From: Candidatus Moduliflexus flocculans
Lineage (GTDB): Bacteria > Moduliflexota > Moduliflexia > Moduliflexales > Moduliflexaceae
Assembly: GCA_000739515.1 (NCBI GenBank)
Contig: DF820455.1
Span: forward strand, 1,430,484-1,485,575
Length of the DNA stretch: 55,092 bases
Direction: 5' to 3'
In this document: one piece after another, positions 1 to 7,518 of the stretch
Position numbering within the stretch: the stretch's first letter is position 1
How the letters are laid out: the number at the start of each line of letters is the position of its first letter
Program-made: the position numbers and the translations under genes
Notes under the pieces: generated by a model
The model's database searches: none
Told to the model about the DNA's origin: nothing
The model's input: the letters and a program-made list of their open reading frames with translations, nothing else

Positions 1-27
1 CCCACCCCTTGCCCCTCCCAGGAGGGG
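1..27. repeat. G/C-rich palindromic repeat core, family 1
   Basis: The window opens with a C-rich unit ending in the hairpin CCCCTCCCAGGAGGGG. The same unit occurs twice in tandem inside hsdR (10271-10327), and a closely related inverted copy lies inside an inverted-repeat element at 52011-52092. It is an interspersed repeat of this genome. Its left boundary is cut by the window edge. Confidence 0.75.
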
Positions 28-82
28 AATTGTCGGCGGCGCTGCGTAACATCAGTTACTAAGTAACAGACAATAAATTTTT

Positions 83-251
83 GTAACTATTTAACCCGTA
101 GGGCTTTCAGTATTGTAGAACGTGACGGTGCGCGATTGCTACCGCGTAGCGGTTGTGGTATGCTCCACATCGCCTACGGCGAACAAATTGCGATGTGCTG
201 TGAGTTCTACAACACCGTATCGCCTACGGCGAAAGCAAGGTAAATAGTTAC
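83..251. repeat. MITE-like inverted-repeat element, copy 1
   Basis: The ends are perfect 11-bp inverted repeats, GTAACTATTTA at 83-93 and its complement at 241-251. Inside are a TATTGTAGAA/TTCTACAA pair, the small palindrome ACCGCGTAGCGGT, and two CGCCTACGGCG palindromes. The same ordered set of motifs recurs at about 2969-3126 and 21931-22088. No ORF of note lies inside, so this is a non-coding, multi-stem element. The rest of 1-338 holds no gene that I can support. Confidence 0.8.
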
Positions 252-338
252 GAATTTTTTAGGTTTTTGTTTCGCGAACATCATTGATATTCAACACACG
301 CCAGCATATCCTTGCTTACATAAAATCCTTGTAGTTAC

Positions 339-551
339 CTACACACGATACGGCACATCTGAAGATTCCATCTTTTCTGACATAATCCTATCAGGATTCA
401 CCTCACCTCCTTCGACAATCAGCGGACGTGGCTCGAATTTCCCACAATCAAAATCCTTAAGCACGAACATCTCATGCCGCTGGCAGAAACCTGTGTTCAA
501 CTCGTCCGGGCAAAAATGCCGGCAATATTCACAACTGCGCAATGTTGTCAT
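339..551 (-). CDS. Small Cys-rich protein coupled to the GH127 gene
   Basis: I do not recognise this 70-residue protein. Near its N-terminus it has a cluster of cysteines: a CxxC, then Cys four residues on, Cys nine residues after that, and Cys about thirteen further on. This is typical of a small zinc- or iron-binding fold. I chose the ATG at 551 because it overlaps the TGA of the upstream glycosidase gene in an ATGA junction (548-551), the usual mark of translational coupling. An upstream in-frame start at 566 would overlap by 19 bases. There is no signal peptide or membrane segment. The coupling suggests co-production with the arabinofuranosidase; its role is unknown. Confidence 0.6.
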   Translation of the reverse strand: MTTLRSCEYCRHFCPDELNTGFCQRHEMFVLKDFDCGKFEPRPLIVEGGEVNPDRIMSEKMESSDVPYRV

Positions 552-2503
552 TTGACTGGCATCCACACGGTCATCTCCGAAAGGCCGCGATTATCCCAGG
601 CATAATAGGGGATAAACGTCACATCCAGCGGTTGCGCGGCGTTTGGACGAAATTCGCGGTAAAGCTGCCGCGACCAATCACCCGCCGCAATCCGCTCGGC
701 CTGGCCTTTCAACAGCAAAATATTCTGTAACACGCCCTCGCCCCATTGCGGCGTCAGTTCGATGTCGTGCGGGAGCGCGACTTCCGACAATTGCACACCT
801 TCCGGCACATCAACGGATTCTAAGCAATACACCACCGGCCCGCGTTTGATCGCGACCTGCTGACGGCATTCTTCCACCAACGGATGCGCTTCCAACAGCA
901 CGGCTCGCATCGGCAAATTCAATTCAATGACATCGTCCGCCGCCCACGTCCGTTGCAATGTCACGTATGTTCCCGGCTGCATCGTATTTTGATACGGTTG
1001 TCCGTTGATCTGTAACGCCGCCCCATTTGCCCAGCCTGGAATGCGGAGATGAACGGCGAAATTCGTGGGCGCAGGCACATCAACGCAGATCTTCACGCGG
1101 CCATCCCAGGGATAATCGCTCTGCTGCGTCAATGTCAGATTGACGCCATCGGCCAGAGTCGCGCTGAACACGCTGCTGCCGTAGAGATGCGCCCACACGC
1201 CGTCATCGGAAAGGCTGTAAGCGTAACTGCCGGCTTCGGCAATCACGCGGACGATATTCGGCGGGCAGCAAAAGCTCAGCGGAATATGCGGCTCGCGAGT
1301 GCGCGACCAGCGCAATTCGAATGGTAATTCGGCTTCCTGACGCAGCGTGTTCGTATAAAAAAAGCGCTTGCCGTCGAGGCTGATGCCAGACAGGGCGCTG
1401 TTATACAGCACGAGTTCCACGATGTCGGCAAATCGCGCTTCGCCTGTGATCGCCAGCATGCGCCAATTCCAGAACAGATTGCCGAGGTTCGCGCAGGTTT
1501 CATTGTAGGCGGTGACGTTCGGCAGTTGATATTCGCGGCCATACGCCTGATGCGTCTTGTGGATGCTGAAATGGTCGCTGGAGCCATCCGGCGACGCGCC
1601 ATCGTATAACGCGCCGCACGCGCCGGTCACGTACATTTTCTGAAAGACAACATTCTGCCAGATTGTTTCTAACACGCCGAATAGCGCCTGATCGCCGGTT
1701 TCAGCGCAGAGATCGGCGATTCCGGCGTAAAGATAATTGGCGCGAACCGCATGACCAACGGCTTTGGTCTGTTGCTGAAAGGGAATTCGATCCTGATTAT
1801 CGTCTGTGCCGCCATCCATTAATGCCCGCATTTCGACCAATTTTTTCAGTAAATCGAGATGTTTCTGCTCGCCGGTCGTCCGATACATATCCACTAACCC
1901 CATATAATGCGCGGGGCAGATCGAGTTTTTGGCTAATTCGGGAGAGGGATGCTGAAAGGCTTTTGCAAGGTAATCGCTTAATTTATCGGCAATCGTCAGC
2001 AGCGTGGTTTTGCTGGTGGCCTGATAATGAACGCAGGCGGTGGTCATCAAATGGCCGAAATTATACATTTCGAAATCGAGCCGGTCAGCAAATTCGCGGC
2101 CATCTGGCTCGCCGCGCCGCTGCTTAATCAACACCGGCGTGTGCAGATAGCCATCTTCGCGCTGCGCCTTCGCGAAGACGGCGATCATCTCATCCATCTG
2201 CTGATCCAATTGTGCGTCCCGCGTCACGCCATAAACATACGCCACCGCTTCCAGCCATTTATAGAAATCGCCGTCGGAAAATGGGCAGCCGTTATATTCG
2301 CCCTCTCGCAGCCCGGCAGCCACAAGAAAATTTGTGTACCAGGAACGTTCCGGCGTCTGGTTAAGCAATTCCCACATATTTGGAAGCATCACGCGGCGGC
2401 AGACTTCGAAGCGATCAGCCCAGAAGCCTGTCGTCCATGTCACCGCGCCAATCTCGACATTTCGCAATTTTCGGTAGGGAGTTGTGGAAGCCTGTCTTTT
2501 CAT
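548..2503 (-). CDS. Glycoside hydrolase family 127 (DUF1680) protein, probable beta-L-arabinofuranosidase
   Basis: This 651-residue protein matches the GH127/DUF1680 family, whose studied members (HypBA1 type) release beta-L-arabinofuranose using a zinc-held cysteine nucleophile. The signature residues are visible: AYNETCANLGN around residues 332-342 (Glu335, Cys337) and the FCCPPNIVR block around 411-419 (Cys412, Cys413). These give the Glu plus three Cys expected for zinc binding and catalysis. An (alpha/alpha)6 barrel is followed by beta-rich C-terminal domains. There is no signal peptide, so it should act in the cytoplasm on imported oligosaccharides. The gene is divergent from another glycosidase gene at 3139 and is followed by a coupled small Cys-rich gene. 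Family assignment is firm; the exact substrate is inferred. Confidence 0.88.
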   Translation of the reverse strand: MKRQASTTPYRKLRNVEIGAVTWTTGFWADRFEVCRRVMLPNMWELLNQTPERSWYTNFLVAAGLREGEYNGCPFSDGDFYKWLEAVAYVYGVTRDAQLDQQMDEMIAVFAKAQREDGYLHTPVLIKQRRGEPDGREFADRLDFEMYNFGHLMTTACVHYQATSKTTLLTIADKLSDYLAKAFQHPSPELAKNSICPAHYMGLVDMYRTTGEQKHLDLLKKLVEMRALMDGGTDDNQDRIPFQQQTKAVGHAVRANYLYAGIADLCAETGDQALFGVLETIWQNVVFQKMYVTGACGALYDGASPDGSSDHFSIHKTHQAYGREYQLPNVTAYNETCANLGNLFWNWRMLAITGEARFADIVELVLYNSALSGISLDGKRFFYTNTLRQEAELPFELRWSRTREPHIPLSFCCPPNIVRVIAEAGSYAYSLSDDGVWAHLYGSSVFSATLADGVNLTLTQQSDYPWDGRVKICVDVPAPTNFAVHLRIPGWANGAALQINGQPYQNTMQPGTYVTLQRTWAADDVIELNLPMRAVLLEAHPLVEECRQQVAIKRGPVVYCLESVDVPEGVQLSEVALPHDIELTPQWGEGVLQNILLLKGQAERIAAGDWSRQLYREFRPNAAQPLDVTFIPYYAWDNRGLSEMTVWMPVK

Positions 2504-2529
2504 GCTTCTTCTGTTCCTAATGATGTTGA

Positions 2530-2549
2530 ACTACACGGATAGGTGTAGT
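2530..2549. promoter_or_regulatory. 20-bp dyad upstream of the GH127 gene
   Basis: ACTACAC at 2530-2536 and GTGTAGT at 2543-2549 form a perfect 7-bp dyad with a 6-base centre. It lies 27 bases upstream of the minus-strand start at 2503. Its size and place fit a LacI-like or GntR-like operator, but no regulator gene is nearby. This is a positional inference only. Confidence 0.35.
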
Positions 2550-2557
2550 GTTTTAAC

Positions 2558-2668
2558 AAGATTTGATTGATGGATGATGTCGCGTAGGGGCAGACCCCCG
2601 TGTCTGCCCTGTTGTTTGGGCGAACACGGGGGGCGCCCCTACATGCCAAATCCATCATTCAAATCTTG
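2558..2668. repeat. Inverted-repeat element enclosing a GTAGGGGC hairpin core
   Basis: Arms of 18 bp (2558-2575 and 2651-2668, starting CAAGATTTGA) pair with one mismatch. Between them lies a G/C-rich palindrome beginning GTAGGGGCAGACCCCCGTG at about 2584 and closing with CGCCCCTAC near 2642. A short version of this core, GTAGGGGCACGCCCCTAC, sits alone inside hsdM at 6021-6038. So a common hairpin core is nested in a separate terminal-repeat element. Confidence 0.7.
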
Positions 2669-2838
2669 CGAAAACAGTAGTAATTCTCTGGTACGGAAAT
2701 CGCAGTCAATCATCATCGTTTTCAGCGCTTAGAGTTGCAACCAGAATGCCAACTGGCGCAAAGAGGCTGAGAATGGCGATAGATACGGAAATCTTTTCCA
2801 CAAGAAGGCATATTTCGCGGTGAAATGATGAAGCAGAT

Positions 2839-2940
2839 CGGCAATTTTTGCCGATTACTCAAAAGAGAACGAGAAAAAGGCAGAAAATACGGCAAACATT
2901 TAAACAATGTAAATATTGCTATTTCAGGCAATTTTTGCCG
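2839..2940. repeat. Paired short palindromes in the 2504-3138 intergenic region
   Basis: CGGCAATTTTTGCCG at 2839-2853 recurs, shortened by a base at the left, at 2926-2940. Each is itself a palindrome. They lie about 90 bp apart in AT-rich sequence between the two divergent glycosidase genes. The remainder of this 635-base region is filled by the repeat elements at 2558-2668 and 2969-3126. I see no gene here. Confidence 0.5.
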
Positions 2941-2968
2941 ATTTGTTTGTATCACAGGCATACGGATA

Positions 2969-3126
2969 GCCCGTAGGGCTTTGAGTATTGTAGAATGCGG
3001 CAAGAGATGCCAGTTGTTCTACCGCGTAGCGGTTGCGCGAGCATATCGCCTACGGCGAATAAGACGGAGAGTAGCATCTTTTCTACAATACCGCATCGCC
3101 TACGGCGAAAATTAGGTAAATAATTA
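2969..3126. repeat. MITE-like inverted-repeat element, copy 2
   Basis: This carries the same ordered motifs as the element at 83-251: GCCCGTAGGGCTTT, AGTATTGTAGAA, ACCGCGTAGCGGTT, two CGCCTACGGCGAA, TTCTACAATACC, and a GGTAAATAATTA end. The left terminal arm is eroded compared with copy 1. It ends directly at the ribosome binding site of the gene at 3139, so it lies within the 5' leader of that gene. Confidence 0.75.
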
Positions 3127-3138
3127 AGGAGGCTCATT

Positions 3139-4404
3139 ATGACCGAAGAACTGCACACGTATATCAAATTAATTCGACAATCAATTTGCAAGGATTTTCA
3201 TGGGATGTATCGCAAAGCGGGCGCGGCGATGCCATATCCGTTTCTCGTGCCGGGCAGCCAGCAATACGCGGATGTGCTGTGGGATTGGGATTCCTGGTTC
3301 AGCGATGTCGCGCTGCGGCAGGTGTTAAAAGAGGTCAACGACCCGGCGGAATACGAACAGGCGCTCCCGTATGAGCGCGGTTGCATCCAGAATTATCTCC
3401 ATTACGGCAGCATGGAGGGCTGGATTCCGATCTTTTTCGAGCGCAAAGGGCCGAAACGCCCGGAGCAGCTTTATGCCGAAAACATGCACAAACCCTGTCT
3501 TGCGCAACACGCGGCGTTTTTGGTGCGTGAAACCGGCGACGCGGAATGGCTGCGAGACGGATTCTATTTCTTGCAAACCTTTATCAACTGCTACAACCAT
3601 CACCACCGCCACGCCTGCGGCCTCTATTTCTGGCAGACCGACTACGCCATCGGCGTGGACAATGATCCCTGCACCTACTTCCGTCCGCATCGCAGTTCCG
3701 GCTCGATTTTCCTCAATTGCCTGATGTATCGCGAATTATTAGCGATGGTCTATTTGTGCCAGCAATTGCGGCTGGATGAAGTTGCCGCGCATTACCAGCA
3801 GGACGCCGACGCGCTGAAAGCCGCTATTCAAAAATATTGCTGGGACGAGTGGCTGGGGTTCTTTTACAGCGTTGACCTCAATCTGCTCCCTGTGCCGACC
3901 TACACGCAGCCGGAACTGCATTTCGGGATGCCGCGTGATTGGCCGTGCTTGATTCAACGGATCGGCATCTGGTCGGGATTTTTAGCATTATGGGCTGGCA
4001 TCGCAACGCCGGAGCAGGCTGAGCGCGTCGTCCGCGAACATTATGAAAATCCGAAAACGTTCAACGCGCCCTATGGCGTGCGGACGCTCTCCAAAATGGA
4101 GCCGATGTATAACGTGCGCGGCACGGGAAACCCGTCGTCGTGGTTAGGGCCGGTGTGGGGCATTTCGAATTATCTGACGTTTCGCGGCCTCGTCCGTTAT
4201 GGCTTTAACGACGCCGCCCGCGATCTGGCGATCAAAACCATTACGTTATTTGGCCGCGATTTCGAGCGTTTCGGCGCGTTGCACGAATATTACCAGCCGG
4301 AAAACGGCGAACCGATTTTGAATCGCGGCTTTCAGAACTGGAATTATCTCGTGCTGAACATGATCAACTGGTTAGAAAACAAACCGGCAATCGAGGAATT
4401 TTGA
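3139..4404 (+). CDS. MGH1/GH63-like (alpha/alpha)6-barrel glycoside hydrolase
   Basis: This 421-residue cytoplasmic protein has no signal peptide. It resembles the trehalase/GH63/mannosylglycerate-hydrolase group: LWDWDSWF near residue 49 corresponds to the acidic WD-x-YF segment of these barrels, and NPSSWLGPVWGISNY near 330-345 is the typical late active-site motif of the MGH1-type domain. Members hydrolyse alpha-glucosides or glucosyl/mannosylglycerate; the substrate here cannot be told. The start is supported by TAAGGAGG at 3125-3132, seven bases upstream. The gene is divergent from the GH127 gene, suggesting a small oligosaccharide-use locus. A multi-stem repeat element lies immediately upstream in the leader. 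Confidence 0.75.
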   Translation: MTEELHTYIKLIRQSICKDFHGMYRKAGAAMPYPFLVPGSQQYADVLWDWDSWFSDVALRQVLKEVNDPAEYEQALPYERGCIQNYLHYGSMEGWIPIFFERKGPKRPEQLYAENMHKPCLAQHAAFLVRETGDAEWLRDGFYFLQTFINCYNHHHRHACGLYFWQTDYAIGVDNDPCTYFRPHRSSGSIFLNCLMYRELLAMVYLCQQLRLDEVAAHYQQDADALKAAIQKYCWDEWLGFFYSVDLNLLPVPTYTQPELHFGMPRDWPCLIQRIGIWSGFLALWAGIATPEQAERVVREHYENPKTFNAPYGVRTLSKMEPMYNVRGTGNPSSWLGPVWGISNYLTFRGLVRYGFNDAARDLAIKTITLFGRDFERFGALHEYYQPENGEPILNRGFQNWNYLVLNMINWLENKPAIEEF

Positions 4405-4439
4405 ATATCTGCCCATTTCGCAGGATTGCCGAACATTTG

Positions 4440-4597
4440 TTGGGGCACGCCCCCGTGCGTGCCCGATTTCCCGTGCGTGCTTTGTTTGGAGCGGCAACAC
4501 TGAGAAATGGCAGGCACGGGGAAATCACGGGCAGGCACGGGGAAATCACGGGCAGGCACGGGGAAATCACGGGCAGGCACGGGGGCCGCCCCTACGG
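4440..4597. repeat. Inverted-repeat element with a 21-bp tandem repeat
   Basis: About 26 bp at each end (4440-4465, 4572-4597) pair imperfectly, as GGGGCACGCCCCCGTG against its complement. From 4509 a 21-bp unit starting GGCAGGCACGGGG is repeated three full times (4509-4529, 4530-4550, 4551-4571) and then partially to 4584. It is a relative of the GTAGGGGC core family in which part of the arm has been tandemly amplified. It lies between the glycosidase gene and the hsd operon. The remainder of 4405-4693 shows no gene. Confidence 0.7.
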
Positions 4598-4693
4598 TTG
4601 GCATAAAATTTTATTGACGAAATCGTCTGAATATGCAAGGGCTTCTTGCGCGAACAAGTCATTTGACAAGAATTTCATCAAGGAGCAAGACGC

Positions 4694-6286
4694 ATGGCAA
4701 AGACGAACGATAAAACCGCAAACGCCGAGCCTATCGAAAAACAACTCTGGAAAGCGGCGGACAAACTCCGCAAAAACATTGACGCTGCCGAATACAAGCA
4801 TATCGTGCTTGGCCTGATTTTCCTGCGCTATATCTCCGACGCCTTCGAAGCGCTGCACGCCAAATTGCTGCGCGGCGAGGGGGACTACGCCGGGGCTGAT
4901 CCGGAAGACCGCGACGAATACAAGGCGGAAAACGTCTTTTTCGTGCCGGAAAGCGCCCGCTGGTCGCACCTGCAAGCGCAGGCCAAACAGCCGACGATTG
5001 GCAAAACCGTTGACGCCGCGATGGAGGCGATTGAAAAAGACAATCCTTCGCTGAAAGACGTGCTGCCAAAAGTCTATGCGCGCGGTCATCTTGACCCGAC
5101 CAATCTCGGCGGCTTGATTGACCTGATCAGCAATATCGCGTTCAGCGACGCCAAAGCCCGCAGCGCGGACGTGCTGGGCCATGTGTTCGAATACTTTCTC
5201 GGCGAATTCGCGCTGGCGGAAGGCAAAAAAGGCGGCCAGTTCTACACGCCGCGCAGCGTCGTCGAATTGCTCGTCGAAATGCTTGAGCCATACAAAGGCC
5301 GCGTGTTCGACCCCTGCTGCGGCTCTGGCGGGATGTTCGTGCAATCGGAGAAGTTCGTCGCCGAACATCAAGGGCGCGTCAATGACATCGCCATTTACGG
5401 GCAGGAGAGTAACCAGACGACCTGGCGGCTCTGCAAGATGAATCTCGCGATTCGCGGCATTGACAGTTCGATGGTGCAATGGAACAACGAAGGCTCGTTC
5501 CTGCACGACGCGCACAAAGATTTGAAAGCCGATTACGTCATCGCCAATCCGCCCTTTAACGACAGCGATTGGAGCGGCGACCTGCTGCGCAAAGATGGCC
5601 GCTGGCAATTCGGCGCACCGCCCGCCGGGAACGCCAATTACGCCTGGATTCAACACTTCCTGTATCATCTCAGCCCGGGCGGCGTGGCCGGATTTGTGCT
5701 GGCCAAAGGATCATTGACCTCCAAAAGTTCCGGCGAAGGCGAGATTAGGAAGGCGCTGATTGAAGCCGGGTTGGTGGATTGCGTCGTCAATCTGCCCGCC
5801 AAATTATTTTTGAATACGCAAATTCCCGCCTGCCTCTGGTTCATTCGCCGGAGCGAACCCTCACCCCAACCCTCTCCCAGAGGGCGAGGAAGCAATCCAG
5901 ATGAAATCCTCTTTATTGATGCCAGAAACGAAGGGCATCTAATTAACCGCCGGACGCGGGAACTTTCCGCCGAGGATATTCACAAAATCGCCGCGACGTA
6001 TCACAATTGGCGCAATCGCCGTAGGGGCACGCCCCTACGTTGCCCATCCGATTATATTGATATTAAAGGGTTTTGTTGTTCCGCCAGCATCGAGCGGGTG
6101 CGGGAATTGGATTACGTGCTGACGCCGGGGCGTTATGTCGGCCTGCCGGACGAGGAGGATGATTTCGATTTCGCCGCCCGGTTCAGCGGCCTGAAAGCCG
6201 AATTCGAGGCGCAGTTGCAGGAAGAAGAGCGCCTGAATGCTGCGATTCGAGAGAATTTGATGGCGATTCAGTTTCCGTCAAAGTAA
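4694..6286 (+). CDS. hsdM: Type I restriction-modification methyltransferase subunit HsdM
   Basis: This subunit methylates adenine N6 in the sequence chosen by HsdS and belongs to the M2S/R2M2S complex. An HsdM_N helical domain (about residues 10-140) is followed by an N6-methyltransferase fold. SAM motif I is [11 protein letters not shown] near residue 205, and the catalytic motif IV NPPF is near 285. AAGGAG at 4680-4685 supports the ATG at 4694. It is the first gene of hsdM-fic-hsdS-helical bundle-hsdR. Two repeat-derived stretches lie in frame in the C-terminal third: [14 protein letters not shown] (near 388-401, DNA 5858-5889) and RRGTPLR (near 443-449, DNA 6021-6038). Both fall after the catalytic motifs, so activity is probably retained. 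Confidence 0.93.
   Translation: MAKTNDKTANAEPIEKQLWKAADKLRKNIDAAEYKHIVLGLIFLRYISDAFEALHAKLLRGEGDYAGADPEDRDEYKAENVFFVPESARWSHLQAQAKQPTIGKTVDAAMEAIEKDNPSLKDVLPKVYARGHLDPTNLGGLIDLISNIAFSDAKARSADVLGHVFEYFLGEFALAEGKKGGQFYTPRSVVELLVEMLEPYKGRVFDPCCGSGGMFVQSEKFVAEHQGRVNDIAIYGQESNQTTWRLCKMNLAIRGIDSSMVQWNNEGSFLHDAHKDLKADYVIANPPFNDSDWSGDLLRKDGRWQFGAPPAGNANYAWIQHFLYHLSPGGVAGFVLAKGSLTSKSSGEGEIRKALIEAGLVDCVVNLPAKLFLNTQIPACLWFIRRSEPSPQPSPRGRGSNPDEILFIDARNEGHLINRRTRELSAEDIHKIAATYHNWRNRRRGTPLRCPSDYIDIKGFCCSASIERVRELDYVLTPGRYVGLPDEEDDFDFAARFSGLKAEFEAQLQEEERLNAAIRENLMAIQFPSK
5858..5889. repeat. Palindromic repeat inserted in frame in hsdM
   Basis: A C-rich unit starting CCCTCACCCCAACCCTCTCC and ending GAGGGCGAGG lies within hsdM and is translated without a stop as a Ser/Pro/Gly/Arg-rich stretch. 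I recall similar 'CCCTCACCCC' units as widespread interspersed repeats in bacterial genomes. It differs from the family at 10271-10327. Confidence 0.7.
6021..6038. repeat. GTAGGGGC palindrome inserted in frame in hsdM
   Basis: GTAGGGGCACGCCCCTAC is an 18-bp palindrome (one unpaired centre pair) inside hsdM near codon 443. It matches the core of the inverted-repeat element at 2558-2668, here without the long outer arms. Confidence 0.7.
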
Positions 6287-6330
6287 AATATGACGCGCTT
6301 TATTTTACTTTAGGGGCGATAAGTAAAATA
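6281..6330. promoter_or_regulatory. Triple inverted repeat at the hsdM-fic junction
   Basis: The 10-mer AAGTAAAATA occurs at 6281-6290, as its exact complement at 6301-6310, and again directly at 6321-6330, with an exact 20-bp period. The first copy contains the hsdM stop codon. The middle copy can pair with either neighbour, so two mutually exclusive hairpins, or two overlapping dyads for a DNA-binding protein, are possible. It lies 31 bases upstream of the fic start and so could control transcription or translation of fic separately from hsdM. Function is inferred. Confidence 0.55.
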
Positions 6331-6361
6331 AGAATTCGCGTAATTTACGTTGGAGCAGGTT

Positions 6362-7492
6362 ATGGATATAAAAGATTTCAAAGCCGGTTCGTATCGGCAG
6401 GGGTTTCAATATCAGTATTTTCTGCCTGAAAAAATCAATCATGCCTTTTATTGGACGGATGAAGTCATTAATGAACTTTTAGAAAAAGCCTCATTGAAAT
6501 TGGGCGAACTCAACTCCTTTTCGCGGTTTGTGCCTGATACGGATATGTTTATCATCATGCACATTTTCAAAGAAGCTGTCGTATCCAGCCGGATTGAGGG
6601 GACGCGCACCAATATCGCAGAGGCGTTGGTTGAAGAGCAAGCGATTGAGCCGGAACGGAGAGATGACTGGCAAGAAGTGAATAACTATGTTGCGGCGATG
6701 AACATGGCGATTGCCGAGTTAGACACCCTGCCGCTTTCAACCAGACTGATCCGGAACACGCATAAAATTCTGCTTTCCAGCGTCAGAGGCGAGCATAAGA
6801 ATCCCGGCGAATTTCGGACATCGCAAAATTGGATCGGCGGCGCCAGCCTGGCGGATGCGATTTTTATTCCGCCAGCGCATCAGGAATTACCGGAGTTATT
6901 ATCTGATCTGGAATTGTTTCTGCACAATGCCGAGATTCATCTTCCGCATCTGATTCGCATCGCTATCGCCCATTATCAGTTTGAGACAATTCATCCATTT
7001 TTAGATGGGAATGGCAGAATCGGACGGCTGTTGATTACGTTGTATCTGGTTGCCAGCGGCATGTTGGGAAAACCGCTGTTGTATCTCTCTGAGTTCTTCG
7101 AAAAGCACAAACCCTTGTATTATGATAACTTGACCATCGTGCGCGCCAAAAACGATTTGGGGCAGTGGATCAGATTTTTTTTAGTCGGGATCGTGCAAAC
7201 GGCGGAAAATGCTATTGAGACGTTAACAAAGATCACGGATTTAAAAGCGGCGATTGAGCGCGAGCGGATTGTGCGGATGGGGAAACGGTCGCAGCAGGGG
7301 ATGGAGTTTTTCCATCTGTTATTCCGCAAACCGGCGGTCACAATCAAGGATGTGCAGGCGATGACCGGATTGTCGGTCAAAGCGGCGAATGATCTGGTGC
7401 AGGCGTTTGTCGAACAGCAGATTTTGGTCGAAACCACCGGTTATCAACGCAATCGGGTGTTTGTGTTTGATGCGTATGTCAAGTTGTTTTGA
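6362..7492 (+). CDS. Fic-family protein (AMPylase-type) embedded in the hsd operon
   Basis: Fic enzymes transfer AMP or another nucleotide moiety to hydroxyl groups of target proteins. The core motif HPFLDGNGRIGR starts at His211 (numbered from the ATG at 6362). An N-terminal autoinhibitory motif of the S-x-x-x-E-G type is present as SSRIEG (Ser75 to Gly80), making this a self-inhibited class II Fic. The C-terminal 80 residues look like a winged helix (LSVKAANDLVQAFVEQQIL). I chose the ATG at 6362 because GGAG at 6352-6355 is well spaced before it; an upstream in-frame TTG at 6350 overlaps that site. The gene lies between hsdM and hsdS, an unusual place, suggesting a role linked to restriction. 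Target unknown. Confidence 0.88.
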   Translation: MDIKDFKAGSYRQGFQYQYFLPEKINHAFYWTDEVINELLEKASLKLGELNSFSRFVPDTDMFIIMHIFKEAVVSSRIEGTRTNIAEALVEEQAIEPERRDDWQEVNNYVAAMNMAIAELDTLPLSTRLIRNTHKILLSSVRGEHKNPGEFRTSQNWIGGASLADAIFIPPAHQELPELLSDLELFLHNAEIHLPHLIRIAIAHYQFETIHPFLDGNGRIGRLLITLYLVASGMLGKPLLYLSEFFEKHKPLYYDNLTIVRAKNDLGQWIRFFLVGIVQTAENAIETLTKITDLKAAIERERIVRMGKRSQQGMEFFHLLFRKPAVTIKDVQAMTGLSVKAANDLVQAFVEQQILVETTGYQRNRVFVFDAYVKLF

Positions 7493-7518
7493 TGTGGAAC
7501 GGAAAAGGTGAAACTGGT

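Noticed and set aside
1663..2542. Antisense ORFs over the GH127 gene
   Set aside because: They are shadows of the G/C-rich minus-strand gene, with no motifs and no start signals.
2722..3191. ORFs on both strands in the glycosidase intergenic region
   Set aside because: They run through palindromic repeats, have no ribosome binding sites and no recognisable composition.
4509..4585. CRISPR-like periodic repeat
   Set aside because: The unit is 21 bp with no spacers, and the repeats abut directly; no cas genes are present.
4401..4817. Plus-strand ORF of 138 codons across the 21-bp tandem repeat
   Set aside because: Its middle is a translation of the repeat (R-H-G-E-I-T-G units), and it overlaps the start of hsdM in another frame. 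It is not a gene.
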